Origin: Paraburkholderia solitsugae | GTDB taxonomy: Bacteria; Pseudomonadota; Gammaproteobacteria; Burkholderiales; Burkholderiaceae | Direction of reading: 5' to 3' | DNA length: 64,000 nucleotides | NCBI RefSeq assembly: GCF_013177695.1 | Contig: NZ_WOEY01000026.1 | Location: forward strand, 30,709 to 94,708 | Shown here: one piece after another, positions 26,482-35,390 of the stretch | Layout: the number at the start of each line of letters is the position of its first letter | How positions within the stretch are numbered: position 1 is the first letter of the stretch | Notes under the pieces: model-generated | Seen by the model: the letters and a program-made list of their open reading frames with translations, nothing else | Database searches by the model: none | Told to the model about the DNA's origin: nothing | Position numbers and translations under genes: made by a program

Positions 26482-27590
26482 GGGGTGTGTCTCCCAGGAT
26501 GGTGTTTTTTGCCCGGCGGGGCGGTGGCTTTCTTGGCTGGATGCATTGCTCGGTTCGAGGGGTTTAAGGTAGCAGCGCTACATGCGGTTGTTAAATATTG
26601 ATCGGACATATCTATATCGGGTTTGCATGTAACGGTTTTGGTTTTGCCTGCCCAGGCTGGGGCCTCCGCGGCGCTTTTTGTCTGTGCCCTCACGGTGTTG
26701 GCCTTTCCTTGATTACTTATTGGTTTATTAGCGTTGCCCCTGTGTCTGTTTGCCTACGGCGTTGGCCTTTCCTTGATTTGATATTGGATTATTAGCGTTG
26801 CCCCTGTGCGGGGCGGCACTTACTTTCTTTGCCGCCGCAAAGAAAGATAAGCAAAGAAAGCGGCTCAAACCGCTAATTCTTAAGCGGGTCCCCCGCACAG
26901 TCGCGGTAGTGGTCTATCTGGAATCCGTGTCCTCGCACATTCGGCGTTGGCGACAAAGCGCTCATCAGTTCCCACTCCGCACTGCGTGCGTCGCGGACGG
27001 GTCTGCATGGGAAACCGTGGGGCTTCGTTCGCGCACGGCGGGGGCCATCGGCTTCGCCTCGACGAGGCAACCAAGCAATTAGAAGGCGAGGTCCGCAAGC
27101 GGCCGTGGTGCCGATCAAAATGCGAGAGCAAAACCGCAGCGGGCGGTTTTAAGAAGTACCGTTCGGCGCGCGCAGCGCCGGTTTAAGAAATGCGCTTCGG
27201 CGCGCGTAGCGCCGCCGGAAGTATGACTGCTGTGTCACTAACGCCAAATGTGCGAGGGCACAGATTCCAGATGCACCACTACCATGGCTGCGCGGGGGAC
27301 CCGCTTAAAAATTAGCGGTTTGAGCCGCTTTCTTTGCTTATCTTTCTTTGCGGCGGCAAAGAAAGTAAGTGCCGCCCCGCACAGGGGCGACGCTAATAAA
27401 CCAATAAGAAATCAAGAAAAGGCCAGCACCGTAAAGGCACAACCAAAAAGCGCCGCGAAGGCAAACAAACCAGGCAAAGCCCATCGCCGCATGCATACAG
27501 AACAACAAGCGCCGAGCAGGCAAACAAACCAAAGCCCACCGCCGTACGCATACAACAAAAAAGCACAGCCAAAAGCAAAAACCCTACCGA
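26482..27590. other. Intergenic region with repeat element copy 2
   Basis: About 1.1 kb between the start of the monooxygenase operon and the 3' end of the uracil permease. The first ~110 bases should hold the operon promoter. The rest is the inverted-repeat element and flanking partial repeats. No credible gene is seen. Confidence 0.7.
26692..27432. repeat. Long inverted-repeat element, copy 2
   Basis: Same plan as copy 1 (14491-15300): left arm about 26754-26965, right arm about 27225-27432 in reverse complement, and a centre sharing the CCCACTCCGCACTGCGTGCG segment and the AAGAAGTACCGTTCGGCGCG segment with copy 1. A second partial left-arm start (26692-26743) precedes the left arm, showing local duplication. 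The hexamer array of copy 1 is missing. Between the arms the GCGC-rich hairpin near 27160-27215 is duplicated. Confidence 0.85.
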
Positions 27591-28898
27591 TCAGGCCACC
27601 GGCCCCTGGGCCGGCTTCCTCCTCAGGAGAGCATAAAGAATAATCGCCCCAAAGGTCGCGGTACCGATCCCGCCAAGCCCAAATCCGCCAAGCTTCAACG
27701 AAAAATCCCCTGCGCCCAGCACGAGCGTCACCGCCGCAACGATCAGATTCCGGTTGTCGGAGAAGTCAACCTTATTCACGACCCAGATCCGCGCGCCGGT
27801 CACGGCAATCAACCCGAACACGACGATCGACACCCCACCCAGCACTGGCCCGGGAATCGTCTGGATCACCGCGCCGAATTTCGGCGAAAAGCCCAGAACC
27901 AGCGCAATCACAGCTGCAATCACAAATACCAGTGTCGAATAGATCTTGGTCACGGCCATCACACCGATGTTCTCGGCGTACGTCGTCACACCGGTGCCAC
28001 CGGCGAAACCGGACACGATCGTTGCGAGTCCATCGCCAAGAAATGCCCGGCCGACGTAGCGGTCCAGATTCTGCCCCGTCATCGCGCTCACCGCCTTGAT
28101 GTGCCCAAGATTCTCAGCAACAAGAATCACCGCAATCGGTGCGAGCAAGGTCATCGCCTGCATGCTGAAAACCGGCGCCGTGAAGTGCGGCATACCAAAC
28201 CACGCAGCGTTCGCCACAATCGCAAAGTCGATCGGCTTACCCATGCCAAGACCATTCGTGACGATCGCGTAAATTACGTACGCCATCAGCAAGCCGACCA
28301 GAATCAGCAACCGCTGCAGCATGCCGCGTGCAAACACCGCGACCGCGCCGACGCACAGCACCGTTACCAGCGCCATCCACGAGTCGAAGTTGCTGCCGCT
28401 CACACCATGCACCGCGATCGGCGCAAGATTCAGCCCGATCACGCAGACGATCGCTCCGGTCACGACCGGCGGCATCAGCGTTTCGATCCATTTGGTGCCC
28501 ACCGCCGAGACGATCAGGCCGATGATCGCGTACACCACCCCGCACGCAATGATCCCGCCCAACGCCACCGGAATGTTCAGGTTCGGACCGTGCCCGCCAT
28601 ATCCCGTCACCGCGATCACCAGGCCGATGAACGCGAAGCTCGAGCCGAGATAACTCGGTACGCGCCCACCGACCAGCACGAAGAACAACAGCGTGCCGAT
28701 CCCCGACATGAAAATGCACAGGTTCGGATCGAAACCCATCAGCAACGGCGCAAGCACGGTCGAACCGAACATCGCGACGACGTGCTGAATGCCCATCGCA
28801 AACATCTGCGGCCAGGCGAGCCGCTCGTCAGTGCCGACAATGCGGCCCTCGGCAGCGCTCGGCTGGGCGCGCCAGCGTGGGAAATAGGAATCGGCCAT
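27591..28898 (-). CDS. Uracil/xanthine permease family transporter (UraA/RutG-like)
   Basis: A 435-residue nucleobase-ascorbate/NCS2 family carrier with about 14 helices. Motifs include QHVVAMFGSTVLAPLLMGF near the start, VPSYLGSSFAFIG, ILVAENLGHIKAVSAMTGQN with the substrate-binding Glu, and GGTGVTTYAENIGVMAVTKI. It is a proton symporter for uracil or related pyrimidines; UraA versus RutG cannot be separated here because no rut or pyr genes are adjacent. Single gene; the long inverted-repeat element lies just downstream. Confidence 0.9.
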   Translation of the reverse strand: MADSYFPRWRAQPSAAEGRIVGTDERLAWPQMFAMGIQHVVAMFGSTVLAPLLMGFDPNLCIFMSGIGTLLFFVLVGGRVPSYLGSSFAFIGLVIAVTGYGGHGPNLNIPVALGGIIACGVVYAIIGLIVSAVGTKWIETLMPPVVTGAIVCVIGLNLAPIAVHGVSGSNFDSWMALVTVLCVGAVAVFARGMLQRLLILVGLLMAYVIYAIVTNGLGMGKPIDFAIVANAAWFGMPHFTAPVFSMQAMTLLAPIAVILVAENLGHIKAVSAMTGQNLDRYVGRAFLGDGLATIVSGFAGGTGVTTYAENIGVMAVTKIYSTLVFVIAAVIALVLGFSPKFGAVIQTIPGPVLGGVSIVVFGLIAVTGARIWVVNKVDFSDNRNLIVAAVTLVLGAGDFSLKLGGFGLGGIGTATFGAIILYALLRRKPAQGPVA

Positions 28899-29171
28899 GG
28901 CGGGGGTTCTCCTCTGTCGGCGTTTTAGTGGACGGCGCAGCGAGACGGCGCCGTCTGGGAATTACGCGCGAGTGTACGGAGAGCCACCAGGCCTGGCAAG
29001 GGCGACGAAATGGGCTGGAAAGCGGGAAATAAAGCGGGCAGCAAAGCGCGCGCTCAGAACCGCGCTGAAGCGCACAACGAGAGCGCCACGCCCGCGCGTG
29101 GCGAGCACGGCGTGGCGTGGCGTGGGCGGTGGATAACATGAAAGCCACGCCCTCAGCGGTCACCGCCTCGA

Positions 29172-30737
29172 TCAGCCATGCCGCGTGTCCAGCGAGAACA
29201 CCGTGACTGCCGCTTGCAACTGCCTCGCCTGGTCCGCCATCGACGCCGCCGCGGCGGCCGCCTGCTCGACCAGCGCCGCGTTCTGCTGAGTCACGTCGTC
29301 CATCTGCGCGACCGCGCGGTTCACTTCCTCGATGCCGGTGCTCTGCTCCTGCGACGCCGACGAAATCTCGCCCATGATGTCGGTCACGCGTTTCACCGCA
29401 TGGGTGACTTCCGCCATCGTCTGACCGGCCCGCTCGGCCAGTTCGGCGCCGCTGCCCACGCGCGCCGTCGAACTCTCGATCAGCTCCTTGATCTCCTTGG
29501 CCGACACCGCGCTGCGCTGCGCCAGTGAACGCACTTCGCCGGCGACCACCGCGAAGCCGCGGCCCTGTTCACCGGCGCGCGCCGCTTCCACCGCGGCGTT
29601 CAGCGCGAGAATGTTGGTCTGGAACGCGATCCCTTCGATCACTGCGATGATGTCGGTCATGCGCTTCGAGCCGGCCGCCAACTCGCGCATCGTCTCGACC
29701 ACATCGCCAACCAGGCTGCTGCCGCGCGCCGCCACTTCGGACGCGCCATGCGCGACACCGCCGGCCTGCTGCGCATTTTCGGCATTCATCTTCACCGTCG
29801 AGGTCAACTCCTGCATGCTTGACGCGGTTTCCTGCAATGCGGCGGCCTGCTCTTCGGTGCGTTGCGACAGATCGGTGTTGCCCTGCGCGATCTCGCCCGA
29901 GGCCATCAGGATCGATTCGCTCGACTCGCTGATGCCCGACACGATGCCCGCCAGTCGCTCGCGCATGTTGCGCAGTGCGAACAGCATGCTGTCGGCGTCG
30001 CCCGCACGGGTCTCGACGCGCACGCTCAGGTCACCATCGGCAATACGGTTGGCGATATGCATCGCGTAATCCGGTTCGCCGCCGAGTTGACGCGCGAGGC
30101 GCCGCGCAATCACCGTCGCGAGCAGCGTGCCCACCGCGATCGCGCCCAACACCAGCGCGAGCATCACGATGCGCATGTGCTGATAGTCCGCGCTCGCCTC
30201 CTGCTGGGCTTCGGTGGCTTGCTGACGGCGATATTCGATCAGCGCCGTGATGCGATCGCGCAGCGCCTCGCTCGACGCAATCGCGCGGCGCACGAGTTCG
30301 TTGTTGTCGACGCCGGCCGGAATCGGTTCGAGACCGATCTGCTGATGCACGATGCCCTCCCACACCGCCGACTTGCCCAGCACGGCGTCGAACATCTCCT
30401 GGCCCTTGCTGGTCGCGATGGTCGCGCGATACTGGTCGTAGGCGCCGTGCATCTCCTTGAGCGACGCAACGATGCTGTCCTTCAACTTTTGACGGCCGGC
30501 GTCGTCGGCTGCGTAGCCGAGATTTGCGGCGGCAAGATCGGAATCGATCTTGTGGCGGTTCGCCTCTTCCATCCAGTAGAGGCCGTTCATGTGCTGGTCG
30601 CAGATGGCGTCGGTGATGTCATGCATCGACGACAGCGTCTTCAGCGAAGTCCCGCCGATCACGACGCAAAATCCGATCACAACGGCAAATGCCAACAGCA
30701 GCTTCCTGAATACGGTCATGCGGTCGAACCACTTCAT
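29172..30737 (-). CDS. Methyl-accepting chemotaxis protein
   Basis: A 521-residue chemoreceptor. TM1 is at about 7-28, a periplasmic four-helix ligand domain of about 150 residues follows, then TM2 near 187-208, HAMP, and the signalling domain with the hairpin tip [20 protein letters not shown] and [19 protein letters not shown]. Methylation-type Gln/Glu pairs flank it. It lacks the C-terminal NWETF pentapeptide, ending FSLDTRHG. The ATG at 30737 is preceded by AAGGATGGTGAG, which favours it over the upstream in-frame start at 30752. Ligand unknown. Confidence 0.93.
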   Translation of the reverse strand: MKWFDRMTVFRKLLLAFAVVIGFCVVIGGTSLKTLSSMHDITDAICDQHMNGLYWMEEANRHKIDSDLAAANLGYAADDAGRQKLKDSIVASLKEMHGAYDQYRATIATSKGQEMFDAVLGKSAVWEGIVHQQIGLEPIPAGVDNNELVRRAIASSEALRDRITALIEYRRQQATEAQQEASADYQHMRIVMLALVLGAIAVGTLLATVIARRLARQLGGEPDYAMHIANRIADGDLSVRVETRAGDADSMLFALRNMRERLAGIVSGISESSESILMASGEIAQGNTDLSQRTEEQAAALQETASSMQELTSTVKMNAENAQQAGGVAHGASEVAARGSSLVGDVVETMRELAAGSKRMTDIIAVIEGIAFQTNILALNAAVEAARAGEQGRGFAVVAGEVRSLAQRSAVSAKEIKELIESSTARVGSGAELAERAGQTMAEVTHAVKRVTDIMGEISSASQEQSTGIEEVNRAVAQMDDVTQQNAALVEQAAAAAASMADQARQLQAAVTVFSLDTRHG

Positions 30738-31148
30738 CTCACCATCCTTCAAAAGTCCTGAGGGAACGCTCGCGCCGCCGCACGACCGCGAAACATTTCG
30801 CGATTTGTCAGATACGTACCGACGCTCCAGCCTCTTTTACGGCGGCTATGACAGGGACTTGAAGCAATAAATGATGGTGATAACCGGGACAGGATAATGT
30901 AAGCAATGCCCGGCGCATGGGGCCGGATTGCTTCATCAGCGGGCTTTGCGCGTCGGCGCAGCGATTGGGATTTGTCTGATATATGGGGACGGGCCGAACT
31001 CTTAGACTTTGTTTGCTGCGTTCGCCCCCATGAGCGCACGCGATGTTGTTGTAACTCTCCGACTTACCGCTCACGCTCCCCGGCGTGAGCGGCTTTTTTT
31101 TGTCCATACGTTTCGTTGGCCCGCGCACTCGCCCATGCGCGGTCGACT
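30738..31148. other. Intergenic region with orphan terminator
   Basis: A 411-base gap between two minus-strand genes. It should hold the chemoreceptor promoter. It also contains an intrinsic terminator facing the plus strand although no plus-strand gene is seen. Confidence 0.55.
31067..31101 (+). terminator. Rho-independent terminator without an annotated upstream gene
   Basis: A 10-bp perfect stem, CCGCTCACGC paired with GCGTGAGCGG, six-base loop, then C and eight T. The T-run is on the plus strand, so it ends a plus-strand transcript. No protein gene on that strand lies in the preceding 20 kb or so that could be its owner, except through a short unannotated RNA. Confidence 0.85.
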
Positions 31149-31763
31149 CTACGAACGTGTGACGAGCGCACCTTCGGCAAGACGCAGCGTGTGGTCGCGC
31201 ACGTCCTCTGGCCATGCCGCGACGATCTCGTCGAACCGCGCCCGATCGTCGGCGTAAAGCGCGCGCGTTGCCTCTTCATAATCAGGCAGATTGCCGGCGA
31301 GCGCGGTCATGAAGCGATACACGGCTTCTTGCGCGGCGCGTTTGCGGTCTTTGTCCTCGCCCGCAAGCCGCGCCGCTTCGACCAGTTTGCGCAGCGCAAC
31401 CGAAGCGCCTCCCGATTGCCCGTTGAGCCAATCCCAATGACGCGGCAATAGCGTGACCTCTCTTGCCACCACACCGAGTTTGGGCCGGCCCCGGCCACGC
31501 GGGCTGTCATCTTGCCCGGCGTCAGCAGTTGATACGGGTTGCTCATCGGGCGTCTCGCTTGCCAGCCGCGTCAGAATCTCTTCAGGCGTGCCGCGCAAAT
31601 CAAACTCGACCGGACGACTCGTGACGTCGTCGAAAATCAGTACAGGTGCCTGTTCGCCGCGCGCCAGCACCTCCCGGACAGCGAGCGCCACCTCGGACAA
31701 GGGGCCCGAGGCGATACGGCGGTGACCCTCGAAGGCGGTGCAGGTAGCAGGATGGGGGGCCAT
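31149..31763 (-). CDS. DUF2239 family protein
   Basis: A 204-residue cytoplasmic protein. It matches the DUF2239 pattern from memory: TAFEGHRRIASGPLSEVALAV at the start, VLIFDDVTSRPVEFDLRGT, and the central RGRGRPKLGVVAREVTLLPRHWDWL with the C-terminal helical half ASVALRKLVEAAR. The central part looks like a ribbon-helix-helix or HTH-type DNA-binding element, but that is only a guess. Its promoter carries two CCCGGG-centred palindromes. Confidence 0.82.
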   Translation of the reverse strand: MAPHPATCTAFEGHRRIASGPLSEVALAVREVLARGEQAPVLIFDDVTSRPVEFDLRGTPEEILTRLASETPDEQPVSTADAGQDDSPRGRGRPKLGVVAREVTLLPRHWDWLNGQSGGASVALRKLVEAARLAGEDKDRKRAAQEAVYRFMTALAGNLPDYEEATRALYADDRARFDEIVAAWPEDVRDHTLRLAEGALVTRS

Positions 31764-31793
31764 GACAAACTCCAGAAAGATGAATTTGTCGAA

Positions 31794-31836
31794 TTATACC
31801 CGGGTATAAATTAAACGCAATATATTACCCGGGTGA
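31794..31836. promoter_or_regulatory. Paired CCCGGG-centred palindromes upstream of DUF2239 gene
   Basis: TTATACCCGGGTATAA at 31794-31809 is a perfect 16-bp palindrome. TTACCCGGGTGA at 31825-31836 is a near-copy, 29 bases away centre to centre. Both lie 30-75 bases upstream of the DUF2239 start, over the expected promoter, so a dimeric regulator binding twice is likely. Confidence 0.75.
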
Positions 31837-31848
31837 AATTATTCTGCC

Positions 31849-33360
31849 TCATCGCGCCGGCGACTCCGCGACGCTCCGCCGATCCGCCCGCGCCGCCACC
31901 GGATAACACAGCACGCGGTTGCGGCCCGCGTCCTTGGCCTCGTAGAGCGCCTCATCCGCCGCATTGACGAGTGCGCGGCTTGTCGCGAATACCTGACTCC
32001 GGGTGCACGCAATGCCGATGCTGACGGTCAGCACATGGTGTGAGCTCGCGACATGGCGAAGCTCGAGCGCCTGAACCGCGGCGCGAATTTTCTCGGCAAT
32101 GGTCGCCGCCCCGGCTTCGTCGGTATCGGGAAGCAGCACCGCGAACTCTTCGCCGCCGTAGCGCGCCGCGGTATCGCCCGGGCGCCGCACGCTCTGTCCG
32201 ATGCAGCGCGCCACAGCGGTGAGCGCATCGTCGCCGGCCGAATGGCCGTATAGGTCGTTGAAGCCCTTGAACGAGTCGACGTCGATCAGCAACATCGACA
32301 ACGGCCACCCGTTGCGTTGCGCGCGGCGCCACTCCTCTTCCGCGTGCTCCTCGAAGGTGCGGCGATTGTTCAGGCCAGTCAGCCCGTCGGTGCGTGCCAG
32401 CACGCGCAACTCTTCTTCGGCCGCGCGGCGCTGCCGCAGTTGCTGCGAGAACAGGATGGCGAGCGCAATGATCGCCACGTCGAGCGCCGCGATCAAGGTG
32501 CCGATGATCCATGCGCGACGCCGCCATTCCACGTAGATATCGTGCGTCGAGAGCGCGACATCGAGAATCAGCGGATACATATCGATATGGCGGAACGCGT
32601 ACCAGCGCTCGACACCGTCGATCGCCGCCGTGCCGAAGAAGTCCCCGCTCGGCTGCTGGGTAAAGCGCGAATAGTTCGCGGTGCCGGTCAGATTGATACC
32701 AATGACCTTCGGATCGTAGGGACGCCGCATCAGCATCGTCCCGTCACTCAGCATCAGCGCCATCGAACCACCCGCGCCGAGATTCATGCCGGCAAACAGG
32801 TGCCGGAAATAAGTGAGTCGCATCGTGCCGACCACCACGCCGCCGAAGCTGCCGTCCGGTCGCGATATGCGCCGGCTCAACGCAATGCTCACGTCCTTGC
32901 CGGTCACCTTGGGCATGAACGGACGGCTGACATACAGGCCGACATTGGGCGAGTCGCGCTGAACCTTGAAGTAATCACGGTCGGCGAGGTTGATTCGGCG
33001 CGGAGGCGATGCTTGTGAATCGAACACGATGTTGCCGGCTGGGTCGAGGACCAAAATCGAACCCAGGTCTTTCGCGTTGGAGGAGCCGTCGAACAGCACC
33101 ATCTGGCGGATTGCCGCCGGCAGGTCCAGCACGCCGGGTTGTTTCAGGCCGTCGATGACCGCCCGAAGCGACAGATCGTAGATCTCGAGATTGCGCGACA
33201 CGTCGCGTTCGACCAGCAGCGAGACGTTGAAGACGGAATCCTGCGCGCGCCGCAGGGCGTCATCGCGCATCTGCGCCAATACCCATACCGCGATCGCGAG
33301 GATCACGCTGGCCAGCACGATGCTGATCGCAATCACGATGTTCGGTCGGCGCGTCACCAT
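31849..33360 (-). CDS. Membrane diguanylate cyclase with periplasmic Cache sensor
   Basis: A 503-residue protein. TM1 is at about 9-30, then a ~250-residue periplasmic double-Cache-type sensor (contains DYFKVQRDSPNVGLYVSRPF), TM2 near 288-310, and a GGDEF domain from about 330. The active-site motif is GGEEF. An RxxD product-inhibition site (RPGD) stands five residues before it, so feedback control by cyclic di-GMP is expected. It synthesises c-di-GMP from GTP, opposing the EAL protein at 11081-12349. Single gene, downstream of nothing obvious. Confidence 0.92.
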   Translation of the reverse strand: MVTRRPNIVIAISIVLASVILAIAVWVLAQMRDDALRRAQDSVFNVSLLVERDVSRNLEIYDLSLRAVIDGLKQPGVLDLPAAIRQMVLFDGSSNAKDLGSILVLDPAGNIVFDSQASPPRRINLADRDYFKVQRDSPNVGLYVSRPFMPKVTGKDVSIALSRRISRPDGSFGGVVVGTMRLTYFRHLFAGMNLGAGGSMALMLSDGTMLMRRPYDPKVIGINLTGTANYSRFTQQPSGDFFGTAAIDGVERWYAFRHIDMYPLILDVALSTHDIYVEWRRRAWIIGTLIAALDVAIIALAILFSQQLRQRRAAEEELRVLARTDGLTGLNNRRTFEEHAEEEWRRAQRNGWPLSMLLIDVDSFKGFNDLYGHSAGDDALTAVARCIGQSVRRPGDTAARYGGEEFAVLLPDTDEAGAATIAEKIRAAVQALELRHVASSHHVLTVSIGIACTRSQVFATSRALVNAADEALYEAKDAGRNRVLCYPVAARADRRSVAESPAR

Positions 33361-33648
33361 GAGGTTCTGATTCGAGCGTGCGCGGACCTACGCGCGTGAA
33401 GAAGTGGGGCGCACCCGGAAGGCGCAGCCCGTGAACCGGTAGCGTACCAGACGCTGAGGCGCGTTAAATGCTGAAAAAGACAGGTTTTTGGCGGCTCAGG
33501 CGAAAACTTCGACGATGGCACGCCTCAAGCGCGCAGGCGCTGGTGCTGGCATCCTGTTCTCAGAGCGGTACGAGGCGCAGAGGGTGCGCCCGCACGCGTG
33601 CCCGGCAAAAACCGAGACTGAGCGCCGGCGTCACGCCCGCCCAGACGC

Positions 33649-34350
33649 TCAGCCGACGTGCAGGTCAAGCGCCGGGCCGGATGCGGTGCGGCTGAGCGCA
33701 CGGATATCGGCGACCTCGAGCACCGCTTTGGGGGCGCCATGGCGCGCGACCGCCAGCATCGCATTGCCGATGTCTTCGGTACTCAGAATGTGGTTCGGGA
33801 ATAGCGCGCGCAGGGTCGACAGGAAAGGCTTGGCCACCGTGTAGAACAGCCGGTACGCACGGGTCTTCGAACGAGCGCCGTTCAGCGGCTCGATCACGCC
33901 GGGACGAAACAGGTAGACCGCCTTGAACGGCAACCGTTGCAGCGCGTTCTCGGTCTTGCCCTTGACCCGCGCCCACATGCTGCGGCCACGTTCTGTGCTG
34001 TCGGTACTCGCGCCGGACACGTAGACGAAGGTCATCTGGGGATTGAGACTGGCGAGTGTCTGCGCAGCCGACAGCGTCAGGTCATAGGTGAGGCGCGCAT
34101 AGTCGGCCTCCTGCATGCCTGCGGATGAGACGCCCAAGCAGAAAAAGCACGCGTCGAAGCCCTTCAGCGAAGGCTCCGCCGCGCGGTAGTCCATCAGATC
34201 CGGCAGGATCAGCTCGACGAGCCGTGGATCGAGCTGGCCAGTGCGCGTGCGGCCGACCGTCTGGACCGCCTCGACATCGGGCGCGCGCAGGCATTCGCGC
34301 AATACGCCTTGCCCGACCATGCCGGTCGCGCCGAATATCAGAACCTTCAT
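33649..34350 (-). CDS. NAD(P)-binding Rossmann protein, NmrA/HTATIP2-like
   Basis: A 233-residue atypical short-chain dehydrogenase. The nucleotide-binding motif is at the N-terminus (VLIFGATGMVGQGVLRE), with ACFFCLGVSSAG and a FVYVSGASTDS segment. Similar proteins include HTATIP2/TIP30-like and YbjT-like members. Substrate unknown. The gene lies 84 bases downstream of the truncated SDR gene and may have formed an operon with it. Confidence 0.8.
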   Translation of the reverse strand: MKVLIFGATGMVGQGVLRECLRAPDVEAVQTVGRTRTGQLDPRLVELILPDLMDYRAAEPSLKGFDACFFCLGVSSAGMQEADYARLTYDLTLSAAQTLASLNPQMTFVYVSGASTDSTERGRSMWARVKGKTENALQRLPFKAVYLFRPGVIEPLNGARSKTRAYRLFYTVAKPFLSTLRALFPNHILSTEDIGNAMLAVARHGAPKAVLEVADIRALSRTASGPALDLHVG

Positions 34351-34434
34351 GATGCATGCTCCATAGTCGCGCCCGGCCAGCGCGCGTTGGTGAGTCTTGC
34401 CGATTGCCTGTTGCCCGTTTGCCTGGATGCGTTC

Positions 34435-35004
34435 TTAGGCTTTCACCGATGCGCCCGGAAAAGCCGGCAGCGGCGTTGGCGCGGAGAAATCGGTGGCAAC
34501 ACTGACCGCCTGCCACGCCTCGGCGCTCGCAGCGCGCGCCTTGTCGCCTTCGCCGGCGTAATGCAGCGCGTCACTGCCCAGCAAGAGATGCGCCGGCAAT
34601 GAATCGTGATACGCGAGCTTCAGCACCACTTGCGCAACCTTCGCGGGGTCGCCGGTTTCATGGCCGACGTACTGGGATAGCATATCCGCGATGGCGCCGA
34701 CCGACGGCACATAATCGGGCAGCAACGCCGGTGTCGCGCCGCTCGCCTCTGTGCCCCAGTCTGTTTTCATGCCGCCCGGCTCAAGCGCGGTGACGTGGAC
34801 ACCGAACGGCGCGAGCTCCCGGCTGATCACCTCGGTGAACCCGCCGACCGCCCACTTTGCAGCCTGATACGCGCTCAATCCCGCGATCCCGACACGGCCA
34901 CCGACCGACGAAATCTGGATCACGTGGCCAGCTCGCTGTTTCCGCAGTACCGGGAGCGCCGCGCGTGTCACGTTGACCACGCCTATGGATGCCCACTTAT
35001 TCAA
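34435..35004 (-). pseudogene. SDR-family oxidoreductase, 5'-truncated
   Basis: The frame encodes the last ~189 residues of a classical short-chain dehydrogenase: NVTRAALPVLRKQRAGHVIQ, the catalytic Ser near residue 32-33, YQAAK with Tyr46 and Lys50, then EPGGMKTDW. The ~90 N-terminal residues of the Rossmann fold, including the TGxxxGxG cofactor motif, are missing. The frame opens with a TTG and has no ribosome site; upstream DNA does not continue the family. This looks like a 5' deletion with the junction near 34990-35005, so the product should be inactive. Confidence 0.75.
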
Positions 35005-35390
35005 GCCATTTTTTGTTCGAGGCGCGTCAGCAGGTCACGAGCGCCGGCACACGCCGGAAAATGAAACACAAATGTAAGAAAAAGTTTTCATTACATGCCT
35101 AAAACTATTCAAAAAACAGAAAATGATGCGTTCTCCGCGCATCGCGTGCAAGCTTAGTAGAGAAATACTCGTTATTCCTTAAGTCCGTGAGAATCCGATC
35201 CGATAACCGGTAAATGGGATACCCGTTTATTGCCTGACGTTCGATGCGCTTCAGCGACGCGTCTTATGGAAGGCACGAAGGGTAAACCGCGCGGGGCTGC
35301 CGATGACCGGCAGCCAGATAGACGCTCCCATGCCCGGACCTGAGAGTCCATTGCGAACGCTTTAACGTTTCGTTATTGGAGAAAAAAATC
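35005..35390. other. Intergenic region before chemoreceptor
   Basis: A 386-base A+T-rich spacer between the truncated SDR (minus) and the chemoreceptor (plus). It contains a flagellar-type promoter candidate, a stem-loop GGCTGCCG-ATGAC-CGGCAGCC at 35295-35315 in the presumed leader, and the breakpoint of the SDR gene. No gene is seen. Confidence 0.55.
35179..35206 (+). promoter_or_regulatory. Candidate sigma-28 (FliA) promoter
   Basis: TTAAGTCC, 12 bases, then TCCGATAA followed by CC. The -10 element matches the FliA consensus GCCGATAA at seven of eight positions; the -35 half is weaker. It lies about 185 bases upstream of the chemoreceptor start, a gene class normally under FliA. Confidence 0.5.
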
